In this document: piece by piece, positions 1 through 7,948 of the stretch
Numbering within the stretch: the stretch's first letter is position 1
Layout of the letters: each line of letters opens with the position of its first letter
Assembly (NCBI GenBank): GCA_028712885.1
Contig: JAQTPK010000013.1
Coordinates: 23,336-57,710 of the forward strand
Length of the DNA stretch: 34,375 nucleotides
Direction of reading: 5' to 3'
Source of the DNA: Syntrophales bacterium
GTDB lineage: Bacteria > Desulfobacterota > Syntrophia > Syntrophales > UBA4778
Position numbers and translations under genes: made by a program
The notes under the pieces: model-generated
The model's database searches: none
Told to the model about the DNA's origin: nothing
What the model saw: only the letters and a program-made list of their open reading frames with translations

Positions 1-136
1 GTAAGGTGTTTTTCTTAGAGTTATATCTAAGGCGTAAAGCGTAAACCGTAAGGCGTAAGGTGTTTATAAAAGCAGTAACACTTCACGATTCACGCTTCAC
101 GCTTCACGCCTCACGCTTCACGCTTTACGCTTTTAA
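1..136. repeat. Family A degenerate repeat, inverted arrangement, upstream of cinA
   Basis: Words built on GGCGTAA, AGCGTAA and GGTGTTT run forward at 1-10 and 28-64. Their reverse complements (CTTCACG, CTTTACG) run at 77-134, so the segment can fold into a long imperfect hairpin. The reading frame stays open through the right block, which would add 30 residues to CinA if the start were misplaced. The same words recur at 9473-9594 and 12655-12754. The function is unknown. Confidence 0.75.
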
Positions 137-149
137 TAAGGGAGATCGA

Positions 150-1394
150 ATGAACATCGGAATATTGACGATCGGCAACGAACTTCTGACCGGAACGATC
201 CAGGATATCAACTCATCCTATATCGCCCGGCAGATCAAGATCCAGGGATGGAAAATCTCGTCGATGCTCTCGGTCGGCGACAGTGAGGAGGCGATCAGGG
301 ATGCCTTGGCTTTCCTGCTCGCGCGCTCCAACGCCGTGGTCGCCACGGGAGGGCTCGGCCCTACGGCCGACGACATAACAACCGAGGCGATTGCCAGGAC
401 GTTCAGGCTTCCCCTCTACACCGACGAGGAGGTCCTCAAGGAGATACGGTCCCGCTTCGAGCGGTTCCGCTTCGAATGGACGCCGAATAACGCGAAACAG
501 GCCATGTTCCCCGAAGGCGCCCGGACTATCTTCAACCCCTATGGGACCGCGTGGGGGTTTGCTCTCGAATGGGAAGGCAGGCTGATTACGGTTATCCCCG
601 GCGTGCCCGCGGAAGTCAGGATGATCTTCCCGGAGGGGGTCATTCCGCTCCTGAAAGAGCTGTGCGGGACTTCGGACCATGTCCTCACGCGGACGATCAG
701 GCTTTTCGGCATCTCGGAATCGAAAATTGATCAGGCGGTTTCCGGGATAGACCTCGACCTGCCCGGGATCGGGATCGGCTTCTATCCGCGTTTTCCGGAA
801 AACCAGCTCGTGATCTCGTCCTGCAATGTATCTCTCGAACAGGCCGAGCTCAATCTCCGGACGGCTGAGGAGCGAATCACCGCGGCGCTGAGCAAGTACA
901 TCTATGGTTACGATGAAAATACGATCGAGAAGACGGTGGCCGCCCTCCTGACCGAAAAGGGCCTCACCCTCGCCGTCGCGGAATCGCTCACGGGAGGCCT
1001 TATCACCGACCGGCTCACGGACGTTCCGGGGAGTTCGCTTTTCCTCGACCGTGGAATCGTCGCATACAGCAACCGCTGCAAGACCGACCTGCTCGGCGTG
1101 CCGGAGGATGTGCTCCGCAGCCACGGCGCCGTCAGCGCAGAAACGGCCGTGCTCATGGCGGAAGGGGTGCGAAAGCTCGGCGGTACGGACTTCGGCCTGG
1201 CCACGACCGGCATAGCGGGACCGTCCGGCGGGTCGGCGGAAAAGCCGGTCGGGACCGTCTTTGCCGCACTCGCCGGAGGAGGCGAACCCGTGTGCCGGCG
1301 CTTCGCTTTCCGGTGGGACAGGCGCCGCATCAAGGAAGTCACGGCGCACTGGTCGCTGGAAATGCTCCGCCGGAGGCTGACAGGAGATGAATAG
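150..1394 (+). CDS. cinA: CinA family protein (NMN amidohydrolase / competence-damage inducible protein)
   Basis: This 414-residue protein has the two-domain CinA layout. An N-terminal molybdopterin-binding-like domain (COG1058) starts with the motif TIGNELLTG, and a C-terminal PncC-type domain contains AVAESLTGG and the conserved TTGIAGPSGG stretch. Proteins of this family deamidate nicotinamide mononucleotide and recycle pyridine nucleotides in the cytoplasm. The start is placed at the ATG at 150, behind GGGAG at good spacing; the reading frame is open 30 codons further upstream, but that part translates repeat DNA. It leads a cluster with thpR, recA, recX and alaS, and the cinA-recA link is common in bacteria. 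The length is normal for the family, and family membership is near certain. Confidence 0.95.
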   Translation: MNIGILTIGNELLTGTIQDINSSYIARQIKIQGWKISSMLSVGDSEEAIRDALAFLLARSNAVVATGGLGPTADDITTEAIARTFRLPLYTDEEVLKEIRSRFERFRFEWTPNNAKQAMFPEGARTIFNPYGTAWGFALEWEGRLITVIPGVPAEVRMIFPEGVIPLLKELCGTSDHVLTRTIRLFGISESKIDQAVSGIDLDLPGIGIGFYPRFPENQLVISSCNVSLEQAELNLRTAEERITAALSKYIYGYDENTIEKTVAALLTEKGLTLAVAESLTGGLITDRLTDVPGSSLFLDRGIVAYSNRCKTDLLGVPEDVLRSHGAVSAETAVLMAEGVRKLGGTDFGLATTGIAGPSGGSAEKPVGTVFAALAGGGEPVCRRFAFRWDRRRIKEVTAHWSLEMLRRRLTGDE

Positions 1395-1395
1395 G

Positions 1396-1968
1396 ATGGA
1401 GGAAAAGATCCGGACATTTCTCGCCGTGGATCTTCCTGCCGGGATCAAAGAAGGGATAGACAGGATCCGGGAGCGGCTCAAACCGCAGGTGAAAGGAGTC
1501 AGATGGACGGCCCCGGACGGAATCCACCTGACCCTCCATTTTTTCGGGAGCGTTACCGGCCCGGAAATAGCTAAGATCACGGAAATTGCGAAAAAAAACG
1601 TGGAAGGCGCGGCGCCTTTTATGTTAAACGTCGGTTCTCTCGGTACATTTCCCGGACTGCGCCGTCCCCGGGTGCTGTGGCTCGGAATCAACGGCGAGAC
1701 AGAGACCCTGTGCGCACTCCGGGAGGAGATCGAAAAAGACTTGGGCGGTGCCGGATTCCCCTTGGAAAACCGCGCGTTCAGGCCTCATTTGACCCTGGGC
1801 AGGATCAGGGACGCCGCGTCCGTCCGCGGCCTGGAGGAGGCGGTCTCCGCGGGTAATCACATTGCAGGGAGCTTTACCGTGAACAGCATATCGCTCTTCC
1901 GAAGCCGGTTGCGGCCGACGGGGGCCGTTTATACGAAAATTCAGGATTTTGAATTCGGAATCTCCTGA
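1396..1968 (+). CDS. thpR: RNA 2',3'-cyclic phosphodiesterase (2'-5' RNA ligase family)
   Basis: The 190-residue product belongs to the 2H phosphoesterase superfamily. Both signature tetrapeptides are visible, HLTL near residue 42 and HLTL near residue 130, which supply the two catalytic histidines and threonines. The family hydrolyses 2',3'-cyclic phosphate ends of RNA; its physiological role is poorly known. AGGAG at 1382-1386 abuts an ATG at 1387 but lies nine bases before the ATG at 1396, so the second start is preferred. The overlap or near-overlap with the cinA stop suggests translational coupling. thpR commonly follows cinA in this kind of genome. Confidence 0.93.
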   Translation: MEEKIRTFLAVDLPAGIKEGIDRIRERLKPQVKGVRWTAPDGIHLTLHFFGSVTGPEIAKITEIAKKNVEGAAPFMLNVGSLGTFPGLRRPRVLWLGINGETETLCALREEIEKDLGGAGFPLENRAFRPHLTLGRIRDAASVRGLEEAVSAGNHIAGSFTVNSISLFRSRLRPTGAVYTKIQDFEFGIS

Positions 1969-2069
1969 GGCTTTACGGGCGTAAAGAATAAAAAGTGAAG
2001 AGGGAATAGCGGAGAGTGAAATCAGCTTCTTACGGCTTCCCCGGAAAACAAAGGAGGAGATGATAAAAG
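1969..2069. repeat. thpR-recA gap with weak family A repeat
   Basis: The gap holds a perfect small inverted repeat, CTTTAC-GGGC-GTAAAG (about 1975-1990), followed by loosely related words such as AGTGAAGAG and CTTACGG. It resembles a worn copy of the family A repeat seen upstream of cinA. An AAGGAGG ribosome-binding site for recA lies at about 2050-2057. I could not recognise an SOS box or a convincing promoter. Confidence 0.45.
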
Positions 2070-3083
2070 ATGGCAGCAGATGACAGGGAAAAAGCGGTGG
2101 ACCTGGCCATCAGCCAGATCGAGAGGCAATTCGGCAAGGGTTCGATCATGCGGCTGGGGACAACGGATACGCCGGCCGATATTCCGGTCATCTCGACCGG
2201 ATCGCTCAGTCTCGATCATGCGCTCGGCGTAGGGGGCGTTCCCCGCGGCCGCGTCGTTGAGATCTACGGCCCCGAATCCGGGGGGAAAACCACTCTGGCC
2301 CTGCATATCATCGCGCAGGCGCAGAACAGTAACGGTCTCGCCGCCTTTATCGACGCCGAGCACGCCCTGGACGTCGGCTATGCGAAAAAAATAGGCGTAA
2401 ACACGGACGATCTGCTTGTATCCCAGCCGGATACGGGGGAACAGGCGCTCGAGATCGCAGAGGTGCTCGTACGGAGCGGCGCCCTTGACATTCTCGTCAT
2501 CGATTCCGTGGCCGCCCTTGTCCCCAGGTCCGAGCTCGAGGGGGACATGGGAGACGCCCAGATGGGACTCCAGGCGCGGCTCATGTCACAGGCGCTGAGA
2601 AAGCTCACCGGCTCGATCAGCAAGTCGAAGACCACGGTCATCTTCATCAACCAGCTCAGGTCGAAAATCGGCGTCTTCATGGGGAGCCCGGAAACGACCA
2701 CCGGCGGAAACGCCCTGAAGTTCTATGCCTCGATGCGGCTCGACATCCGCAAGATCACACCCATCAAGCAGGGAGACAGCATGGTGGGCTACCGCACGAG
2801 AGTCAAGGTCGTGAAGAACAAGGTCGCCCCGCCCTTCCGCGAAGCGGAGTTCGACATCATCTTCGGAGAGGGGATCTCGCGGGAAGGAGACATGCTCGAC
2901 CTCGCGGTTGAAAACGGCATCGTGGAAAAGAGCGGGGCCTGGTACTCCTATAAAGGGGAGCGGCTCGGCCAGGGCCGGGAGAACGCCAAGGCATTGCTCC
3001 GGGACAACCGCGACATGCTTGACCGCATCGAAACGGAAGTCCGGACGAAGCTGGGCCTGCCTGCCGCTGCAAGCGGGGAATGA
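2070..3083 (+). CDS. recA: Recombinase RecA
   Basis: This is a 337-residue RecA. Walker A reads GPESGGKTT at residues 67-75, with Gly where many RecA proteins have a second Ser. The family signature [11 protein letters not shown] and the loop motif [20 protein letters not shown] are present. It forms the ATP-dependent strand-exchange filament on single-stranded DNA and acts as co-protease in the SOS response. The acidic C-terminal tail is short compared with the Escherichia coli protein. A strong AAGGAGG site precedes the ATG. recX overlaps its stop codon and alaS follows, a conserved order. Confidence 0.98.
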   Translation: MAADDREKAVDLAISQIERQFGKGSIMRLGTTDTPADIPVISTGSLSLDHALGVGGVPRGRVVEIYGPESGGKTTLALHIIAQAQNSNGLAAFIDAEHALDVGYAKKIGVNTDDLLVSQPDTGEQALEIAEVLVRSGALDILVIDSVAALVPRSELEGDMGDAQMGLQARLMSQALRKLTGSISKSKTTVIFINQLRSKIGVFMGSPETTTGGNALKFYASMRLDIRKITPIKQGDSMVGYRTRVKVVKNKVAPPFREAEFDIIFGEGISREGDMLDLAVENGIVEKSGAWYSYKGERLGQGRENAKALLRDNRDMLDRIETEVRTKLGLPAAASGE

Positions 3084-3580
3084 GCGGGGGCGGAGAAAAC
3101 ACGCGGGAGAAGGCCATGGGAAAGGCCCTGAGGCTTCTCGCCTTCAGGGCCCGCAGCCGCCATGAAATGCAAAGCCGCCTCGCCGAAAGCGGCTTCAGCG
3201 GGGAATCCGTCAACGCGGTTATCGGCAGGCTGGAAGAGCTGGGGTATATCGACGACGGGGCGTTCGCCGCGAACTGGGCGCGCCATCTCGCCGTCAACAG
3301 GCTTTACGGAAACATCCGGATAGAAGCGAGCCTCCGGGAAAAGGGACTTTCCCGCGAGTTGATCGCGGAGGCAGTTGAAGGGACCCGCGCGGAACTGGGG
3401 GAGAAAAAAAGGATCGGGATCCTCGTGCGAAAGAAAATCGGGGACCGGCCGCCTTCGGCTCTCGACCGCGCGGGGAAAAGACGTCTGGCCCGATTTCTGG
3501 CGGGAAAGGGATACCGGACCGGACTGATCCATGACGTGTTTGGAATGACTGAGGAGGATTTTGAGCATGAAGGGGAGTGA
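3080..3580 (+). CDS. recX: Regulatory protein RecX
   Basis: This 166-residue protein matches RecX: small three-helix repeats with the motifs [15 protein letters not shown] near the N terminus and [14 protein letters not shown] in the middle. RecX binds RecA filaments and limits their activity. The ATG at 3080 overlaps the recA stop as ATGA, which suggests coupled translation. The ATG at 3116 (residue 13) has a better ribosome-binding site, GGGAG six bases upstream, and begins exactly where family similarity starts, so the true protein may be 154 residues. The 3' end overlaps alaS by 14 bases. Confidence 0.92.
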   Translation: MSGGGENTREKAMGKALRLLAFRARSRHEMQSRLAESGFSGESVNAVIGRLEELGYIDDGAFAANWARHLAVNRLYGNIRIEASLREKGLSRELIAEAVEGTRAELGEKKRIGILVRKKIGDRPPSALDRAGKRRLARFLAGKGYRTGLIHDVFGMTEEDFEHEGE

Positions 3581-6500
3581 CATCAGGAAACTATTCTTGA
3601 AGTATTTCGAAGAAAACGGACACACGGTCGTCCCCAGTTCCTCGCTTGTTCCCAAGGACGATCCGACGCTCCTTTTTACGAACTCCGGGATGGTGCAGTT
3701 CAAGAACCTGTTCCTCGGCCTTGAGGACAGGGGCTATACCAGGGCGGCAAGCTCGCAGAAATGCGTCCGGGCGGGAGGCAAGCACAACGATCTCGAAAAC
3801 GTGGGCTTTACGGCCCGCCATCACACATTTTTCGAAATGCTCGGAAACTTCTCCTTCGGCGACTACTTCAAAAAGGAATCGATCTTCTGGGGCTGGGATT
3901 TCCTCACCAATCGGATGCAGATTCCCAAGGACCGGCTGTGGATTACAATTTACGAGAAGGACGACGAAGCGTTTGAAATCTGGAACAAGATCATCGGCGT
4001 CCCGACCGAGCGGATCGTGCGGATGGGGATGGACAGCAACTTCTGGATGATGGGGGAAACCGGGCCGTGCGGCCCCTGCTCGGAGATCCTCTATGACCAG
4101 GGACCGAGCGTGGGATGCAAACGCCCGGACTGCAGCGTGCTCTGCGACTGCGACCGGCACCTTGAGATCTGGAACCACGTGTTCACGCAATTCGACAGGG
4201 ACAAGGACGGAAATTTCAATCCCCTGCCCAAGCCGAACATCGATACGGGCATGGGTCTCGAGCGGCTCGCCGCCGTCGTCCAGAACAAGACGACGAATTA
4301 CGACACCGATCTCTTCACCCCGATCATCCGGGCCATCGAGAAGATCAGCGGCAGAACGTACGGAGCCGATGCGGACAACGACATCTCGATCCGCGTTATC
4401 GCCGACCACAGCCGCGCCGTGACCTTCCTGATCGGAGACGGCGTGCTGCCGGGCAATGAGGGCCGGGGCTATGTCCTGAGGCGGATCCTGAGGCGCGCCG
4501 CGCGCCACGGCAAGCTCCTCGGCCTCAACCGGCCGTTTTTGAACGAGCTCGTCCCGGTCGTGATCGGTGAAATGAAGGACGCCTATTACGACATAGCGGA
4601 CAAGGAACCGTATGTCCGCAAGGTTATCATCAACGAGGAGCAGCGGTTCAGCGAAACGCTGGATACCGGGCTCAGGATCCTGGGCGAGGAAGTAGCCGCC
4701 CTCAAGAAGGCGGGCGGGAAGGTCGTCCCCGGCGACGTCGTCTTCAAGCTCTACGATACTTTCGGGTTTCCGGTCGATCTCACGGCCGACATAGTCAAGA
4801 AAGACAATCTGACCATCGACCAGGAAGGATTCGAGAAAGCCATGGAAGCCCAGCGCGAGAAGGCCAGGGAATCATGGAAGGGCAGCGGCGAGCAGGCGGT
4901 GGCGGAAACCTACCAGAAGCTGTCCCTGAAGGGGGTCTCCACTGTATTCGCAGGCTACGAGGGAGTGACCGAAGCCAGGTCAACGGTCGCGGCCATCCTG
5001 AAACAGGACCGCGAGACGGATACCCTCTCCGAGGGCGATAACGCCGAATTGTTCATCGAGCACACGCCGTTCTACGGCGAGACCGGCGGCCAGATCGGGG
5101 ATACCGGAGTTATCGAGGGGGACGGATTCCTGTTCGAGGTATGGGATACGCAGCGGCCCCTGGAGGACCTGATCAGCCATATCGGTAAGCTGAAAAAAGG
5201 ATCCATAAAGAAGGGAGACGCCGTCACTCTGCGCGTTGACCCCGAAGTGCGGCGCGCCACGGAAGCGCACCATTCGGGAACGCACGTCCTGAATGCGGCG
5301 CTCAGAAAGATTCTCGGAGATCACATAAAGCAGTCCGGATCTCTCGTCACTCCCGACCGCCTCCGTTTCGACTTCACCCATTTTTCGAAAATAGACGACG
5401 AGGAGCTCCGGAAAATCGAGGAAACGGCCAACCAGTTCATTCTGAGGGATGAGCCGGTCGTCACCAGGATCCTGGGGCGGGAAGACGCCATGAAGACCGG
5501 GGCGCAGGCCGTGTTCGACGAGAAGTACGGCGCCGAGGTGAGACTCGTCCAGATGGGAGATTTCAGCAAGGAGCTCTGCGGGGGGACCCATGTCACCAGG
5601 ACCGGCGAAATCGGGTTGATCAAGATCGTCGGCGAGTCCTCGGTCGCGGCGGGCGTAAGGAGAATCGAGGCGCTGACCGGCAAAGCGGCCCTCGGCTACA
5701 TGCAGCAGCTTGACGGCGAGATTAGAAAGACGGCGTCTCTGCTGAGGACCTCCCCGCTGGAGGTTTCGGAAAGAGTCGACAAAACGCTGCGGCACCAGAG
5801 AGATCTGGAAAGGGAGATAGAAACGCTCAAGGCGAAACTGGCAGCAAAGGATTCCGCGGATATTCTGGCCAAGGTGCGGGAGGTAAACGGAATCAAAGTG
5901 CTTGCCTCGTTGGTGGAAACCCCCGACGCGAAGACGCTCCGGGATTTCGGCGACAAGGTCCGGGACAAGATCCGCTCCGGCATCGTCCTCCTCGGCAGCC
6001 GCGCGGGGGAAAAGGCGATGCTGCTCTGTCTGGTAACTAAAGACCTGATAAGCAAATACGACGCGGGCAAAATCGTCCGGGAAATCGCGCCCATCGTCAG
6101 CGGGAGCGGCGGCGGGCGGCCCGACATGGCGCAGGCGGGAGGAAGCAAACCGGAGAATCTCGACAAGGCCATGGCCAAGTTCATCCAGATGGTGGGCGGA
6201 GATGATAAGCCGGCGGGAAAAGCGCGAAAGGCGGGAAAGGCTAAAGGCGCGGGAAAGGCAAAAACGGCGGGAAAGGCAAAAGAGGCGGGAAAGGCGGGAA
6301 GAGTAAAGACAGTTAAACCCGCGGTGAAAGCCAGGGCGAAATCGGTGAAGAAAGCTGTTTTGAAAACGAAAGCAGTTAAGAAGACCGCCAGGCCGGCAGT
6401 AAAGGCAAAAGCGGCGGGAAACGCGCGAAAAGCAAGAATGGACAATCCCGCCATGGAAAAAACAGCAAAGGCAAAAGCGGGAAAGTCCAGGACAGCCAAC

Positions 6501-6719
6501 CCGGCGGCAAGGAAAACGATAAAGGCAAAAGCGGCGGGAAAGACGGGAAAGGCCGGGACGGCTAAACCGGCCGAAAAGAAAGCGGCAAAGCCGAAAACCA
6601 TCAGGGCCGCGGCGGCGAATAAGACGGTCAGGACGAACGCCGTGAAGGCAAAGGCGAAATCCGTGGGAAAAGCCAAAGCGCCAAAACAGGCCGCCTCAAA
6701 ATCGAAAGGTAGAAAGTAA
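3567..6719 (+). CDS. alaS: Alanine-tRNA ligase with histone H1-like C-terminal tail
   Basis: The protein has 1050 residues; bacterial AlaRS usually has about 875. Residues 1-878 form a complete enzyme: the class II aminoacylation domain from the N terminus, the tRNA-recognition region, the editing domain with HHSGTH and CGGTH metal-binding motifs, and the C-Ala domain ending in GGGRPDMAQAGG. From about residue 879 (base 6201) to the end runs a tail made almost only of Lys, Ala, Gly, Arg, Thr and Pro, with repeats such as AGKAK and VKAKA. This resembles the tails of bacterial H1-like proteins and should be disordered and strongly basic, suited to binding nucleic acid (inference). The ATG at 3567 is chosen because GAGGAGG lies nine bases upstream; a TTG at 3561 is too close. 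It overlaps recX. Confidence 0.97.
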   Translation: MKGSDIRKLFLKYFEENGHTVVPSSSLVPKDDPTLLFTNSGMVQFKNLFLGLEDRGYTRAASSQKCVRAGGKHNDLENVGFTARHHTFFEMLGNFSFGDYFKKESIFWGWDFLTNRMQIPKDRLWITIYEKDDEAFEIWNKIIGVPTERIVRMGMDSNFWMMGETGPCGPCSEILYDQGPSVGCKRPDCSVLCDCDRHLEIWNHVFTQFDRDKDGNFNPLPKPNIDTGMGLERLAAVVQNKTTNYDTDLFTPIIRAIEKISGRTYGADADNDISIRVIADHSRAVTFLIGDGVLPGNEGRGYVLRRILRRAARHGKLLGLNRPFLNELVPVVIGEMKDAYYDIADKEPYVRKVIINEEQRFSETLDTGLRILGEEVAALKKAGGKVVPGDVVFKLYDTFGFPVDLTADIVKKDNLTIDQEGFEKAMEAQREKARESWKGSGEQAVAETYQKLSLKGVSTVFAGYEGVTEARSTVAAILKQDRETDTLSEGDNAELFIEHTPFYGETGGQIGDTGVIEGDGFLFEVWDTQRPLEDLISHIGKLKKGSIKKGDAVTLRVDPEVRRATEAHHSGTHVLNAALRKILGDHIKQSGSLVTPDRLRFDFTHFSKIDDEELRKIEETANQFILRDEPVVTRILGREDAMKTGAQAVFDEKYGAEVRLVQMGDFSKELCGGTHVTRTGEIGLIKIVGESSVAAGVRRIEALTGKAALGYMQQLDGEIRKTASLLRTSPLEVSERVDKTLRHQRDLEREIETLKAKLAAKDSADILAKVREVNGIKVLASLVETPDAKTLRDFGDKVRDKIRSGIVLLGSRAGEKAMLLCLVTKDLISKYDAGKIVREIAPIVSGSGGGRPDMAQAGGSKPENLDKAMAKFIQMVGGDDKPAGKARKAGKAKGAGKAKTAGKAKEAGKAGRVKTVKPAVKARAKSVKKAVLKTKAVKKTARPAVKAKAAGNARKARMDNPAMEKTAKAKAGKSRTANPAARKTIKAKAAGKTGKAGTAKPAEKKAAKPKTIRAAAANKTVRTNAVKAKAKSVGKAKAPKQAASKSKGRK

Positions 6720-6743
6720 AAGCCGAAGCTGAAATAAATCAAC

Positions 6744-6778
6744 AAAAAGCCCCCTTTCAAGCGGGGGCTTTTTTGTTT
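6744..6778. terminator. Bidirectional rho-independent terminator after alaS
   Basis: AGCCCCC (6748-6754) pairs with GGGGGCT (6763-6769) around an eight-base loop, and the stem extends through A/T pairs. A T-run follows on the plus strand (6769-6778) and an A-run precedes the stem, giving a T-run on the minus strand. It can stop both the recA-alaS transcript and the convergent gene at 6827-7213. Confidence 0.92.
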
Positions 6779-6826
6779 GCACTTTCCCTGAAATATTCCC
6801 GGGCAGGGGAAACCCCGGCCGGTATT

Positions 6827-7213
6827 CTATTTCTTGATGAAAACGTAACTGCTGCCATCCCAGGTAACTTCCCATCTCGTATCCCAGCAGCATGTCTGGT
6901 TGCAATCATTTTTTACCCCCATGCATCCCACCCAGATGCCGGGGTAAAGACCTTGGGCTCGAAGCGCCCCCAGGCAACCAGGCATCTTAAATACATGTGA
7001 TTCATACGGCGGGAGGTGCTCAATGCCGCACTGTCTTGTACCCTCGCCTGCAGCAGACTTCCTGCAGTGTACGCTGACGATAATCGTTTCAGTGGGGGAG
7101 ATGTTTTTAACTGTGACATCGTAAGCATGTGAACAGGAAACTCCGCTGCCGATAAAACTGTACGGAATGATAAATAAAGTCATCACGAAAACGGCAAGAA
7201 AGCATTTCTTCAT
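6827..7213 (-). CDS. Small cysteine-rich secreted protein of unknown function
   Basis: I do not recognise this 128-residue protein. It begins with a lysine pair and a hydrophobic stretch (residues 5-26), a clear signal peptide with plausible cleavage after SHA at residue 30. The mature part of about 98 residues has seven cysteines (50, 62, 80, 97, 104, 108, 109), including an adjacent CC pair, and several tryptophans near the end. This suggests a disulfide-stabilised periplasmic or extracellular domain. A GGAGGT site lies at good spacing before the ATG, which supports a real gene. It stands alone, convergent with alaS and sharing its terminator. Confidence 0.75.
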   Translation of the reverse strand: MKKCFLAVFVMTLFIIPYSFIGSGVSCSHAYDVTVKNISPTETIIVSVHCRKSAAGEGTRQCGIEHLPPYESHVFKMPGCLGALRAQGLYPGIWVGCMGVKNDCNQTCCWDTRWEVTWDGSSYVFIKK

Positions 7214-7277
7214 CTCAAGGCACCTCCGGTAATTTATCTGTAACAGGCTGAATGCCGACTCTTCTTCACACTGAAAT

Positions 7278-7295
7278 CGTCTGAAAGATCAGACG
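7278..7295. promoter_or_regulatory. Perfect inverted repeat upstream of the secreted-protein gene
   Basis: CGTCTGA (7278-7284) and TCAGACG (7289-7295) form a seven-base-pair palindrome with an AAGA loop, about 65 bases upstream of the ATG at 7213. It could be an operator or a small hairpin in the 5' leader. Which of these it is cannot be told from the sequence. Confidence 0.3.
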
Positions 7296-7418
7296 CGTCA
7301 ACCGTCCCAAGCATTCGGACAGCAAAGAATGTGCCGGGGGAAAAATAGGATGATCAGGGGTAAATTTTCAAGTTTTTTTCCCATGATCTTTAGGATGTGC
7401 CTACATTGTGGGCAGGTT

Positions 7419-7889
7419 TCAGTCTGATGGCTCCGGATCACAAGCCATCGGCACGAATATGATGCCGTTTTTTTCCTGTAAAGGCCCGGTTGCCCTGAAG
7501 CCCATCCTGGAATAAACAGGTTCGGCAAAAGGAGACGAATTGACGGTAATACGATTTACACCCGGCCTCCTCCTGCGGCATTCCGCCAACGCCCCACGGA
7601 TCAATTCCTTCGCAATCCCTTTCCGGCGGGTGCTTACAAAAAGCATCGCAATGTGATCGCAATTCAGCATTTCGATAACGCCGACAAGGTCGGAATCCTG
7701 CTCGGCGACAAGCACAACCTGTTCCGGGCCGGCACACGCACTCAACGCCTGGGGATTGGCAAACCTGAAGAACTCATTAATCCCGTCCGGGCCTTAATCA
7801 GGGGCCACTAATTCATTAAATACATTTGCAATTAATGCGCAGACCCGTTCTTCTTCTCCGCTTCGCATGAATCTGTACCGAATACTCAT
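7419..7889 (-). pseudogene. GNAT-family acetyltransferase interrupted by one in-frame stop
   Basis: From the ATG at 7889 the frame reads MSIRYRFMRSGEEERV and continues to APD at codon 31. It then meets TAA at 7794-7796 and continues in the same frame as GPDGINEFF down to the natural stop at 7419. The two parts together make a 155-residue GNAT protein of normal length. The downstream part carries the acetyl-CoA binding region (RRKGIAKELIRGAL) and the C-terminal NSSPFAEPVYSRMGF motif. Relatives typically have Tyr at the stop position (APDY), so a single change from TAC or TAT to TAA explains the break. No frameshift or other damage is seen, so the lesion is recent, is a sequencing error, or is read through. 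A truncated product from the TTG at 7745 would lack the N-terminal third. Confidence 0.82.
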
Positions 7890-7948
7890 ATTCGGGAAAT
7901 CCCCTCGGCCTCTCTCTTCACTACTCCTGAAAGCGCTCTCCCGGCAGT

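Noticed and set aside
60-149. N-terminal extension of cinA by 30 codons
   Set aside because: It translates family A repeat DNA, and the ATG at 150 has the proper ribosome-binding site and family N terminus.
213-1691. Minus-strand frame of 492 codons opposite cinA and thpR
   Set aside because: It lies fully antisense to two well-supported genes, and its composition is that of GC-rich shadow frames.
5696-6760. Long minus-strand frame of 354 codons opposite the alaS 3' end
   Set aside because: It is the antisense of the Lys/Ala-rich tail and the AlaRS C-terminal domain; it has no start context and only Phe/Ala-rich low complexity.
7298-7528. Minus-strand ORF of 76 codons after the broken GNAT gene
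   Set aside because: It overlaps the end of the GNAT frame, shows only one CxxC pair and no recognisable domain, and has no good start site.
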